Notes: generated by a model from the sequence alone, not told the origin. Positions 1 to 6,961 are shown, numbered from the stretch's first letter. The stretch is DNA of 17,542 bases from CAYWTX01 sp964461295 (GCA_964461295.1 CAYWTX010000200.1:1-17542); one strand, 5' to 3'. Translations and numbers: made by a program.

Positions 1-15
1 AGACTTCCTATCGGT

Positions 16-216
16 TTATCGGTCAACGCCCCGCAGTATCTCCCTTCGCAGTTTCCACAACTCCCGAAATGCCCGCAGGATCACCCGCGGGCTGGCGCCC
101 GTCTGCTTGCCGGCCACGTGGGGGCGATGCTCCACGGGCAATTCCGTGTAGGTGAAGCCCGCCCGGGCCGCGCGGGCGAGGATCTCCGCGCTGATCAGCG
201 CCCCGCGTAACTTCAT
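16..216 (-). pseudogene. C-terminal stub of a family-2 glycosyltransferase
   Basis: A 66-residue frame whose sequence reads like the tail of a dolichol-phosphate-mannose-synthase-like GT2 protein: RGALISAEILARAARAGF, then a TELPVEHRPHVAGKQTGASP segment, then a basic helix ending in ...ELWKLRREILRGVDR. In that family this part follows the GT-A catalytic domain. Here the whole catalytic domain, including the DxD region, is missing, and a stop codon lies six codons upstream of the ATG in the same frame. There is no convincing Shine-Dalgarno sequence. The break lies just beside the repeat element beginning near 261, so loss by insertion or rearrangement is the likely cause. The family assignment rests on pattern recognition of the tail only. 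Confidence 0.6.
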
Positions 217-260
217 CTCGGTGGTAACGAACTACAGCGAACCGGGAGTTGGGAGTTTCG

Positions 261-515
261 GGGACAGATACGAATGGCACTGATAAAGTCACAACGCATT
301 TGTGCGCAAGATGTTACGGACTCGTTTAGGCATACCCTCGGCAGCGCCCCGCAAGACCGCCTGGATCCGGATCCCATGATTCGTGAGGCCAGCAAAACCA
401 GGTTGACTTACGCCACGCCTCCGAATGTTCAAGAACGTGGCAATTCGTGACAGTAGACATAAGTACTTCAAGGAACGACAATGACCACTCTATCCGTGCC
501 ATTCGGGACAGATAC
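261..515. mobile_element. Degenerate MITE-like element with inverted ends
   Basis: The segments 271-290 (CGAATGGCACTGATAAAGTC) and 486-505 (reverse complement CGAATGGCACGGATAGAGTG) are inverted repeats matching at 17 of 20 positions. They bound about 235 bp with no credible reading frame. An identical GGGACAGATAC lies at each edge in direct orientation (261-271 and 505-515), as a target duplication or a shared outer end would. GGGGACAGAT-type ends are familiar from IS200/Y1-transposase-associated elements, but no transposase is visible. The element sits immediately upstream of the truncated glycosyltransferase stub. The boundaries are seen directly; mobility is inferred. Confidence 0.45.
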
Positions 516-690
516 CGAATCCAGTCTATACCACTTTACATTCGCCACCCTGGGCTACCGCCTGCCCCTGGCGCGGGCATCGCATCGGCGGCGCGGCCGA
601 CAGACAGACAGGTGCGTACACGACCCGTTTGGGAGGCGAACGGGCAGGGCGGCCGCCGCAAAAGGGACGTGTACGACCCTGTTGGTGGGG

Positions 691-733
691 CAACTCTCCT
701 GAGTTGCGAATGCCACAACTCTGGAGAGTTGTG
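691..733. repeat. Two adjacent hairpins, CAACTC and CACAACTCT types
   Basis: CAACTC-TCCT-GAGTTG (691-706) is followed by CACAACTCT-GG-AGAGTTGTG (714-733), the latter a perfect 9-bp stem with a 2-nt loop. The second hairpin ends in gccaccac, and a ggtgggg string precedes the first, so the pair can also close as a larger stem. Related to the CACAGCTCT hairpins at 916-1000. Neither hairpin is followed by a T tract, so a terminator role is not indicated. Confidence 0.6.
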
Positions 734-882
734 CCACCACAGAGCGGGGCCCTCTGGACCGGCGGCCGTCACGAAAACCCTTTCCGAGCAGAACGAGTTT
801 TTCGCAAACGCCGTTTGGACCCCTCTGCCCCCGCCCTTGCCCGCGTTTGGGAAAAACCCCTTCTGGCCAGAGGGACTTTTCC

Positions 883-1033
883 GGGCATGGTTCAGGAAGT
901 GTACCTTCTTGGTGGCACAGCTCTCCAGAGCTGTGATGATGGGACAGACACACCTCGGAGAGGTGTGATGACGGGACAGACACAGCTCTGGAGAGCTGTG
1001 CCACCAGGATCAGGCCCTTCCTGAACCATGCCC
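883..1033. repeat. Nested inverted-repeat cassette (REP/REPIN-like)
   Basis: The outer arms GGGCATGGTTCAGGAAG (883-899) and its exact complement (1017-1033) enclose a second inverted pair: TGGTGGCACAGCTCT at 910-924 and AGAGCTGTGCCACCA at 992-1006. Inside these are three complete hairpins: 916-935 (9-bp stem, CC loop), 949-967 (8-bp stem CACACCTC/GAGGTGTG) and 981-1000 (9-bp stem, GG loop). The hairpins are separated by near-identical ATGATGGGACAGACA and ATGACGGGACAGACA strings. The whole 151-bp block can fold as one long cruciform or as three small ones. This organisation resembles REP doublets (REPINs) mobilised by RAYT transposases; no RAYT gene is in the window. Confidence 0.75.
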
Positions 1034-1813
1034 AAGTCTCAGTTTGTGGTGCCCGTCGTACCGGGCGTTCCTGGGGGCAGGCGGGACGCCCGCACCACAA
1101 TAACCATCCAAGTTATTCCTGTGCGGCCCGTAAGGGCGCGGCCACGGGAAAGGGACGCCGTGCGGTTCGGGTCGGGACGGGATCGGGGGGGGGACGGGGC
1201 CCAAAGAGGGGCTGCGTCGCCCGTTATTGCACCGCGGGCGCGAGGAAAGTGTGCGTACACGCACGCTCTTTCGGGGGAACGCGAGCGGGAGGGGCTGGAA
1301 CACCCCCGCCGAAGATGCCCCCCAAGAAGTGTGCGTGTACGCACGCTTTTCGCGGCCCCGCCAAACGGGCCGCGCCGGCCGCACGTGACTTTCCGGCCGC
1401 ACGCGGCCGGAAGACGGCGGTATCCGCGTACCGCGGGCCGCCAAACGGTCCCTTGGGGACTGGCGGACGATGGCGGGGCCGCCTCTCACTGTATTCCGAT
1501 TGTCTTTCCGACGTCCTCGAGGAGGGCGAGTTGTTCGGGCTTGAGGTGGGAGCGGCGCGGGCGTTGGGGGCGCGGCGGTCGTCCGCGTCGGGGCGGGCGG
1601 TGGAGGCCCGGCTGGAATCCGCGATGGGGCGGAAGTCGCCGCCGGCACAGGGGCGTCGTACACCGGCTCGCCAAGGATCTCCTCCGGCTCATGGTGCGGG
1701 ACGAAGGGGACGCGGACGGCCTGCTTGCACTTGCGGCACTGGCCGCGCTTGCCGGCGTGGTGCTGTGCGACTTCCATCACATTGCCGCAATGGGGGTAGG
1801 AGAAACGGATCAT
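1010..1813 (-). CDS. Zinc-ribbon protein, probably decaying
   Basis: The first 36 residues, MIRFSYPHCG...CRKCKQAVRVP, match the short N-terminal zinc ribbons common in planctomycete proteins. Ligands C9, C26 and C29 are present, but the expected first Cys is Tyr6 (codon TAC). A Pro/Ala-rich linker follows. An AAGG motif lies five bases upstream of the ATG. After about residue 100 this frame runs on to 1010 antisense to a field of perfect palindromes and becomes low-complexity Arg/Pro-rich, so that tail is doubtful. In another frame the same DNA encodes a plausible helix, LKPEQLALLEDVGKTIGIQ, ending with a stop at 1486. An indel between about 1560 and 1700 may therefore have displaced the true C-terminus. 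The lost ligand and the displaced tail together suggest a pseudogene. Function unknown. Confidence 0.45.
   Translation of the reverse strand: MIRFSYPHCGNVMEVAQHHAGKRGQCRKCKQAVRVPFVPHHEPEEILGEPVYDAPVPAATSAPSRIPAGPPPPAPTRTTAAPPTPAPLPPQARTTRPPRGRRKDNRNTVRGGPAIVRQSPRDRLAARGTRIPPSSGRVRPESHVRPARPVWRGREKRAYTHTSWGASSAGVFQPLPLAFPRKSVRVRTLSSRPRCNNGRRSPSLGPVPPPIPSRPEPHGVPFPWPRPYGPHRNNLDGYCGAGVPPAPRNARYDGHHKLRLGHGSGRA
1044..1100. repeat. Inverted repeat TTGTGGTGC...GCACCACAA
   Basis: A perfect 9-bp pair at 1044-1052 and 1092-1100, with an inner GGGCGT (1063-1068)/ACGCCC (1086-1091) stem. The right half reads GGCGGGACGCCCGCACCACA. I recall such strings as a dispersed intergenic repeat in planctomycete-like genomes, but I cannot verify that here. 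It starts 10 bp after the 883-1033 cassette and may be part of the same cluster. Confidence 0.5.
1248..1347. repeat. Pair of near-palindromic GTGTGCGT..ACGCACGCT repeats
   Basis: Two 20-bp units, AGTGTGCGTNNACGCACGCT, lie at 1248-1267 (NN = AC) and 1328-1347 (NN = GT), exactly 80 bp apart. They are identical apart from the two central bases. Each contains a GTGCGT/ACGCAC stem. A partial third copy, GTGCGTACACG, occurs at 612-622. The repeats lie in the extended frame of the decayed zinc-ribbon gene on the opposite strand. Confidence 0.6.
1391..1412. repeat. Perfect palindrome TTCCGGCCGC-AC-GCGGCCGGAA
   Basis: A 10-bp perfect stem (1391-1400 with 1403-1412) with a two-base loop, in the same palindrome field as the preceding repeats. 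Its sequence is unrelated to the CAGCTCT or GTGCGT families, so several repeat types are stacked here. Confidence 0.6.
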
Positions 1814-1867
1814 CGAAGCCTTTTCCGGGTCCGCGTGGATAATAGCGGCGCAACGGCCGGCGTAAAA

Positions 1868-1885
1868 CGCCCCGTCACCGGGGCG
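1868..1885. promoter_or_regulatory. GC hairpin in the divergent intergenic region
   Basis: CGCCCCG-TCAC-CGGGGCG is a perfect 7-bp stem with a 4-base loop. It lies between the divergent zinc-ribbon gene and the AlgX-like gene, about 50 bp before the latter's start. There is no T tract. It could be a leader hairpin or an operator; nothing decides between them. Confidence 0.35.
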
Positions 1886-1937
1886 GATGCGGATGGTTTC
1901 ACGTAGGATGGTTCACAAGGCACATGGAGATGGTGAA

Positions 1938-3392
1938 ATGGCGTTACGGCAAACTTGGCGCGTGCTGAGTATCGTGTACAGCCTGATGGTTCTTGGTGGC
2001 GTCGCGGCGGGGGAGCAGGCCGCCGCGAGCGCGGAGGAGCAGGGCGCCCGCGCTGCGGCGATCGCGGCCACGAAGGCCGCCATCGAGCAGGAGGCCAAGG
2101 CGCAGGGCGGCTGGGACGCCTGGTACAAGAAGCTCAAGCCCATGCAGGAGGATTTCGCGAAGATCATCGGCGCGCAGAAATGGCCTTGGCCGGCGAAGAA
2201 CGACTACGTCTTCTACGGCACGTCGGCGCAGCTCCTGATGATGGAGAGCTGGGACAAGCAGCCGGCCGGGGCGGACCCGCTGGCGGCGATCGTGAGCCTG
2301 GACCGCCAGCTCAAGAAGCGGGGGATCGACCTGATCTACATGCCGATACCAGATAAGCTATCCATATATTCCGATTATCTGTCGGACAAGGCGCCGGCCG
2401 ACCGGGCGGTGTTCGCGCAGAGCAAGCAGTTGCTTCACCGGCTGAGCGAGAACGACGTGGAGGCGGTGGACCTGTTCACGGTGTATCGCGACTTCCGGCG
2501 GGAGCATCCCGACCAGGCGCTGTATTACACGAAGGACGGGCACTGGCGGAACGTGGCCGCTCGCATCGCGGGCGAGCGGATCGCCGAGCGGCTGAAGCGG
2601 TACGCGTTCGTGAGGAAGGCGTTGGCGGGGGAGGCGCTGTACGAGACGAAGAAGGACGCCCGCACCGACGGCGTGAAGGCCGACGGCGACCTGCTGCGCG
2701 TGCTGCTCAAGGGCGGCGCGTCGTACAAGGACGCGGGCGATTCGCCGGTGGTGCTGACGGGCGACAGCTTCTCGATGTACAACATGGGCGAGCGGGCGGC
2801 ACACCTGTCGGCGCAGGTGGCGCGGTGCATCAACATGCCGGTGACGTACGTCTGCCGCGAAGGGCTGGCGCAGGACATGCCGCTGGAACTGGCCAAGCGA
2901 GGGCCGGACTTCCTGAACGCCCGGCGCGTGATCGTGTGGACGACGCGCGGGCGGTGCCTGGCCGAGGGCGGCTGGTGCGCGGTGGACCTGTCGGGCAAGC
3001 GGAAATCGCCCCAGCCGCTGGTGCAGTCGTCGGCCGCGACGTGCGTGGCCGGCGAGGTGGCGCAGCGGCCGAAGCGCGACGCCGCCTACGCGCACTACGT
3101 GATGCAGGTGCGAGTGAAGGAGTTGAAGGACGCTCGCGGCAGGCCGATCGGCGACGGCGAGGCGATCCTGCACGTGCTGGCGATGAAGGACCGCAAGCTG
3201 CTGGCCGCGGCGGGCGTGGAGAAGGGCCAGAAGCTGGAACTGAAGCTGACGACGTGGGCGTTGGTGGAAGGCAAGTACGGCAAGATCAACACGGGCGAGT
3301 TGGAAGACGTGGCGGCGGCGGCGTCGCTGGCGCGGTACTGGGCGGAGATGCCGGGCCAGGAAGCCGCGCCGGTGCTGGAGGCGAGCAAGTAG
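1938..3392 (+). CDS. Exported AlgX/AlgJ-like SGNH protein
   Basis: A protein of 484 residues from the ATG preceded by GGAGA at a spacing of 7. An in-frame ATG at 1887 lacks such a site and would precede the signal sequence. Residues 1-25 form a signal peptide (MALRQTWRVLSIVYSLMVLGG...). The SGNH-like domain carries the family's catalytic elements: D200-G-H202-W as the Asp-x-His pair, and GDSFS with Ser277 as nucleophile. In characterised AlgX/AlgJ proteins these residues O-acetylate alginate or other exopolysaccharides in the periplasm. The fold start VFYGTSAQLL (91-100) also fits. The last 130 residues form a less familiar, Ala/Lys-rich segment. No MBOAT acyl donor (AlgI) is in the window, so the substrate and even acetyltransferase activity are open. 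A sulfatase follows 62 bp downstream on the same strand. Confidence 0.75.
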   Translation: MALRQTWRVLSIVYSLMVLGGVAAGEQAAASAEEQGARAAAIAATKAAIEQEAKAQGGWDAWYKKLKPMQEDFAKIIGAQKWPWPAKNDYVFYGTSAQLLMMESWDKQPAGADPLAAIVSLDRQLKKRGIDLIYMPIPDKLSIYSDYLSDKAPADRAVFAQSKQLLHRLSENDVEAVDLFTVYRDFRREHPDQALYYTKDGHWRNVAARIAGERIAERLKRYAFVRKALAGEALYETKKDARTDGVKADGDLLRVLLKGGASYKDAGDSPVVLTGDSFSMYNMGERAAHLSAQVARCINMPVTYVCREGLAQDMPLELAKRGPDFLNARRVIVWTTRGRCLAEGGWCAVDLSGKRKSPQPLVQSSAATCVAGEVAQRPKRDAAYAHYVMQVRVKELKDARGRPIGDGEAILHVLAMKDRKLLAAAGVEKGQKLELKLTTWALVEGKYGKINTGELEDVAAAASLARYWAEMPGQEAAPVLEASK

Positions 3393-3454
3393 CGGGAACG
3401 GAACATCGCCGCGAAGCAAGCTTTGGCGCAATCGCTCGCGCGCAAGGAACACAA

Positions 3455-4849
3455 ATGGACCGACGCGAGTTCATGAAGTTTGTTGGGGCGGGCGCCGCGG
3501 GCGCGTTGGCGAGTCGCCACCCGGTCCTGGGCGCCCCGGGGACGAAGGAGCCGCGCAAGCCCAACATCATCTTCATGCTCGCCGATGACTTGGGCTACGG
3601 CGACGTGGGATGCTTCGGACAGAAGCGGATCGCCACGCCGAACATCGACGCTCTCGCGGCCGGGGGGATGCGATTCACCGATGCGTATGCCGGCAGCACG
3701 GTGTGCGCGCCGTCGCGGTGCGCGCTGATGACGGGCCTGCACACGGGTCACGGTCGCGTCCGCGGCAACGACGGCACGGGCTTGCGGGCGGAGGATGTCA
3801 CCGTCGCCGAGGTGCTGAAGCGGGCGGGGTACACGACGGGCCTGACCGGCAAATGGGCGCTGGGCGAGGCGGGCACGGCGGGGGCGCCGACGAAGAAGGG
3901 GTTCGACTACTCCTACGGCTACATCAACCAGAGCCACGCGCACAACTACTACCCGACATTCCTGTGGCGCAACGAGGAGAAGGTGGCCCTGCCCAACGAG
4001 GTGGCGAAGGAAGGCAGGAACGGCACCGGCCACGCCACGAAGCGCGTCGCGTACAGCCACGACCTGATTACCGGCGAGGCGCTGAAGTTCATCGAGCGCA
4101 GCAAGGATGGGCCGTTCTTCCTGTACCTGGCCTGGACGATCCCCCACGCGAACAACGAGGCGCCGGCCGGGGCGAAGATGGAAGTGCCCGATCTGGGGCC
4201 GTACGCCAACGAGGATTGGCCGGAGAGCGAGAAGGCGAAGGCCGCGATGATCTCGCGGATGGACGGCGACGTGGGGAGGGTGGTGGCCCTGCTGAAGAAG
4301 CTGGACATCGACGACAACACGGTGATCTTTTTCAGCAGCGACAACGGCCCGCACAAGGAAGGGGCCGATCCGGCATTCCACAACTCCTCGGGGCCGCTAC
4401 AGGGGATCAAACGAAGCCTGCACGACGGCGGCATCCGCGTGCCGGCGATCGCTCGCTGGCCGGCGAAGGTCAAGGCGGGCGGCGTGAGCGACTTCGCCTG
4501 GGCGTTCTGGGATTTTCTGCCGACGGCCGCGGAGATCGCCGGCACCGAGGCCCCCAGGGGGCTGGACGGCATCTCCATCGTGCCGACGTTGATGGGGCGC
4601 AAGCAGGAGCCGCACGAGCTGCTGTACTGGGAGTTTCACGAGGGCACGTTCACGCAGGCGGCGCGGATGGGCAAGTGGAAGGCCGTGCGGCGCGGCGTCG
4701 ACGGGCCCGTGCAGGTGTACGACCTGAGCGTCGACGTCGCCGAGGCGAAGGACGTCGCGGCCGAGCAGGCGGACATCGCGCGGAAGATGGGGGAGGCCAT
4801 GACCAACGCGCGCACGAAACCCGTACCGCGGACGGAAGTGCGGAGGTAG
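3455..4849 (+). CDS. Tat-exported arylsulfatase (alkaline-phosphatase superfamily)
   Basis: A protein of 464 residues. The start is set by AAGGAA six bases upstream and by a twin-arginine signal at the N-terminus (DRREFMK followed by an Ala/Gly-rich stretch). The formylglycine signature is C84-A-P-S-R88, so C84 should be converted by a sulfatase-maturing enzyme encoded elsewhere. Metal and substrate residues of type I sulfatases are visible: D44-D45, K133 in TGKWALGE, H231 in WTIPHANNE, D296-N297 in SSDNGPH, and K319. Length and motif order match arylsulfatase-A-like enzymes that remove sulfate esters from polysaccharides. Location is the cell envelope or outside. It is probably co-transcribed with the AlgX-like gene, which suggests handling of a sulfated or acetylated glycan; the substrate is unknown. 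Confidence 0.92.
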   Translation: MDRREFMKFVGAGAAGALASRHPVLGAPGTKEPRKPNIIFMLADDLGYGDVGCFGQKRIATPNIDALAAGGMRFTDAYAGSTVCAPSRCALMTGLHTGHGRVRGNDGTGLRAEDVTVAEVLKRAGYTTGLTGKWALGEAGTAGAPTKKGFDYSYGYINQSHAHNYYPTFLWRNEEKVALPNEVAKEGRNGTGHATKRVAYSHDLITGEALKFIERSKDGPFFLYLAWTIPHANNEAPAGAKMEVPDLGPYANEDWPESEKAKAAMISRMDGDVGRVVALLKKLDIDDNTVIFFSSDNGPHKEGADPAFHNSSGPLQGIKRSLHDGGIRVPAIARWPAKVKAGGVSDFAWAFWDFLPTAAEIAGTEAPRGLDGISIVPTLMGRKQEPHELLYWEFHEGTFTQAARMGKWKAVRRGVDGPVQVYDLSVDVAEAKDVAAEQADIARKMGEAMTNARTKPVPRTEVRR

Positions 4850-4858
4850 TCTCCGTCA

Positions 4859-4898
4859 GGAGGCAACCGGGGCGACACGTCCCGGCTCGGTTGCTTCC
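4859..4898. terminator. Hairpin between convergent sulfatase and bfr genes
   Basis: GGAGGCAACCG (4859-4869) pairs with CGGTTGCTTCC (4888-4898) at 10 of 11 positions. An alternative inner stem is CCGGG (4867-4871) with CCCGG (4881-4885). It starts ten bases after the sulfatase stop and lies 46 bp beyond the bfr stop, so it could stop transcription from both sides. There is no U-rich tail on either strand. Confidence 0.5.
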
Positions 4899-4944
4899 GC
4901 GAGCGGACGACGGGGCTGCATGGCGATGTCGCGATCGCCGAAGT

Positions 4945-5409
4945 TCAGGTCCAGACGACCAGGAAGTTCGGCAGGCCGAGCATCTCGACCTGGCCCTGCT
5001 GGGTCTCCAGACCGTCGACGTGCCCGTCCTCGTCCTTGAGGATGTCCTCGAGGACTTCCTTCGTGGCGTTGTCGCCGACGGTGACAGCGAGTTTCACGGC
5101 GTCGTTGTAGGACTTGACGGCGCCCAGTTCCAGCCCCAGGTCGTTGCCGATCTGGGCGGGCACGTCCTGGCCGATGGTGATCTTCCGCAGGTCGCTGACG
5201 ACGGGGCGGCCTTCGAGGAACAGGATGCGCGCGATGAGTTTCTCGGCGTGCTTCATCTCGGTGATCGCGCGTTTCTGGATGCCCGCGTGCAACTTGGCGT
5301 GCCCCCAGTTCTCGCACATCTCGCTGTGGACGATGTACTGATTGATGGCCGTCAACTCGTCGGCCAGTAGACTGTTGAGTTTTTCGATCAGCTTGGGATT
5401 GCCCTTCAT
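4945..5409 (-). CDS. bfr: Bacterioferritin
   Basis: A protein of 154 residues, close to the usual family length. The start at MKGNPKLIEKLN matches the classical Bfr N-terminus and has GGGAG eight bases upstream; the longer in-frame start at 5475 adds unrelated residues. All di-iron ferroxidase ligands are present at the same numbers as in E. coli Bfr: E18, E51, H54, E94, E127 and H130, plus Y25. M52, the axial heme ligand, is kept. The product should form a 24-subunit cytoplasmic shell that oxidises and stores iron and protects against peroxide. It is divergent from aroA across about 205 bp and appears monocistronic. No Fur box could be recognised. Confidence 0.95.
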   Translation of the reverse strand: MKGNPKLIEKLNSLLADELTAINQYIVHSEMCENWGHAKLHAGIQKRAITEMKHAEKLIARILFLEGRPVVSDLRKITIGQDVPAQIGNDLGLELGAVKSYNDAVKLAVTVGDNATKEVLEDILKDEDGHVDGLETQQGQVEMLGLPNFLVVWT

Positions 5410-5614
5410 CCGACTCGCTCCCTTCTTCCAGGATTTCATGACGGCACGGGGCTTCCGCGGCCCCGGCGACTCCATCTACCTGTATCCTATGTCCATTGGC
5501 AAGATCCTGCACGGTTTCTCGGAATGCGCCGCGGGATTTTTTTTGTGTTCGGGTTCGGTTGCGGGATTCGGCTCGAGCCACTATGATTCGCTGGCGCGCC
5601 ATGGAGAGGATCCG

Positions 5615-6898
5615 ATGGACCTGACGGTCGGAACATCGCCGAACCTGCACGGGACGGTCAGAGTGCCGCCCAACAAGAGCCACTCGTTCCGCGCGCTCAT
5701 CATGGCCGCCCTGGCCGAGGGGACCAGCCACATCGCCAACCCGGCCGCGTCCAACGACTGGATGCGCGGCATCGAGGCGTTGGAGATGTTCGGGGCCGAG
5801 GTGGAGCCGAGGGCCAAGGGCGTCTGGGAGGTGCGGGGGGCAGGCGGGCAACTTCGGACGCCCGACGACATCGTGGACTGCGGCAACAGCGGCATCATCC
5901 TGCGGTTCTTCATGGGCCTGGCGGCCTGTTGCGAGGGCCACACGGTTCTGACGGGCGACAATTCGCTGAGGCACATCCGGCTTTGCCAGCCCCTTATCGA
6001 CGCGCTGAACCGTCTGGGAGCCTGGGCGGTGTCCACCAAGGGCGACGGGCACGCGCCGGTCGTGGTGCGCGGGCGCCTGAAGGGCGGCTCGACGGAGATC
6101 GACGGCATCGATAGCCAGCCGGTTTCGTCGCTGCTGATCGCGTCGGCCCTGGCGGACGCTCCCACCGAGCTGCGGGTGCATCGCCCGGGCGAGAAGCCCT
6201 GGATCGGCGTGACGCTGGACTGGCTGACCCGCTGCGGCGTGGAGTTCAGCAACGAGAATTACCAGCTGTATCGCATCCGCGGGCGCAGCCGCTGGAAGGC
6301 GTTCGACGTGGACGTGCCGCTGGACTGGTCGGCGGCGTTGTATCCGATCGTGGCGGGCGTGCTCACGCCGTCCAGCGAGATTCACGTGCCGGGCATGGAC
6401 CCCGCCGACAGCCAGGGCGACAAGGCTGTGCTGGACGTGCTGCGCGGGATGGGGGCCGACATCCGCGTCGACGGGCACACGGTGGTCGCGAAGTCCAGCC
6501 TGCTGACGGGGCGGACGATCGACTGCAACGACTTTATCGACCAGTTTCCGCTGTTGGCGGTGGCGGGGGCGCGGGCCGAGGGCGAGACGGTGCTCACCAA
6601 CGCCGAGGTGTGCCGGCACAAGGAATGCGACCGCATCAAGGCCACGTGTCGCGCTCTGGCGGCGATGGGGGCGAAGGTGGAGGAGCGGCCGGACGGTCTG
6701 GCGGTTCGCGGCGGGGCGCTGCGCGGGGCGAGGCTGGACAGCCACGCCGACCACCGGATGGTGATGACGTTCGCGGTGGCGGCGCTGGTGGCGTCGGGTG
6801 CGACGACGATCGCCAGCAGCGAATGCGTGAGGAAGACGTTCCCCGCGTTCGTGGAACAGATGCAGAGCGTGGGGTGCGACATGGAGGTGGGGGGGTAA
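5615..6898 (+). CDS. aroA: 3-phosphoshikimate 1-carboxyvinyltransferase (EPSP synthase)
   Basis: A protein of 427 residues, normal for the family, starting at the ATG behind GGAGAGGA. It transfers the enolpyruvyl group of PEP to shikimate-3-phosphate, the sixth shikimate-pathway step. Visible signatures are PPNKSHSFRA (K21, S22, R26, matching E. coli K22, S23, R27), GNSG (90-93), LTGDNSLRHIRL, SQPVSSLL, DQFPLLAV with the catalytic-region Asp, RHKECDRI with the conserved Glu and Arg, and the C-terminal DHRM. The PEP-loop motif CGNSGIILRF departs from the classical LGNAGTAMRP, and LRHIRL replaces the usual Arg-Pro motif, so this is a divergent branch. It is the first gene of the aroA-aroC-rpiB run; the intergenic region to bfr should hold its promoter. 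Confidence 0.93.
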   Translation: MDLTVGTSPNLHGTVRVPPNKSHSFRALIMAALAEGTSHIANPAASNDWMRGIEALEMFGAEVEPRAKGVWEVRGAGGQLRTPDDIVDCGNSGIILRFFMGLAACCEGHTVLTGDNSLRHIRLCQPLIDALNRLGAWAVSTKGDGHAPVVVRGRLKGGSTEIDGIDSQPVSSLLIASALADAPTELRVHRPGEKPWIGVTLDWLTRCGVEFSNENYQLYRIRGRSRWKAFDVDVPLDWSAALYPIVAGVLTPSSEIHVPGMDPADSQGDKAVLDVLRGMGADIRVDGHTVVAKSSLLTGRTIDCNDFIDQFPLLAVAGARAEGETVLTNAEVCRHKECDRIKATCRALAAMGAKVEERPDGLAVRGGALRGARLDSHADHRMVMTFAVAALVASGATTIASSECVRKTFPAFVEQMQSVGCDMEVGG

Positions 6899-6928
6899 GC
6901 GGGGGATGCTTCCGGGTGTGCGGGAAGA

Positions 6929-6950
6929 GAAGGAACGTCGAAGGAACGTC
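6929..6950 (+). repeat. Tandem 11-bp direct repeat GAAGGAACGTC x2
   Basis: Two exact head-to-tail copies, 6929-6939 and 6940-6950, in the 63-bp aroA-aroC spacer. They end directly before the AGGAG ribosome-binding site of aroC. Each copy itself contains a purine-rich AAGGAA that could act as an extra weak Shine-Dalgarno. Probably slippage; a regulatory effect is unproven. Confidence 0.6.
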
Positions 6951-6961
6951 AGGAGATTTCC

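Larger units (their letters stand above)
516..1485. other. Palindrome-rich stretch without a credible gene
   Basis: About 970 bp between the MITE-like element and the tail of the zinc-ribbon gene. Open frames exist on both strands, but they are Arg/Pro/Ala-rich, overlap one another and run through perfect hairpins, so I read them as a product of high GC. The content is a series of dyads of different families, listed separately at 691-733, 883-1033, 1044-1100, 1248-1347 and 1391-1412. There is also a small CCCGTT/AACGGG hairpin (624-629 with 639-644) and a 9-G run at 1185-1193. No promoter or RNA gene was recognised. Confidence 0.6.

Noticed and set aside
289..471. 60-codon minus-strand frame inside the MITE-like element
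   Set aside because: No transposase motif, no ribosome-binding site, and the element is too short to code for a transposase.
447..1100. Long overlapping open frames on both strands in the palindrome field
   Set aside because: They run straight through perfect hairpins, are Arg/Pro/Gly-rich and lack ribosome-binding sites or domain features; high GC alone keeps such frames open.
691..1347. CRISPR-like array
   Set aside because: The repeats belong to several unrelated palindrome families, spacing is irregular and no spacers of uniform length exist.
5537..5544. Run of eight T as a possible intrinsic terminator
   Set aside because: No stable stem directly before it and no plus-strand gene ends upstream; it lies in the bfr-aroA divergent gap.
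4856..6754. A 632-codon minus-strand frame antisense to aroA and crossing bfr
   Set aside because: His/Arg/Pro-rich shadow frame; the other strand encodes clearly recognisable AroA and the same strand encodes Bfr in another frame.
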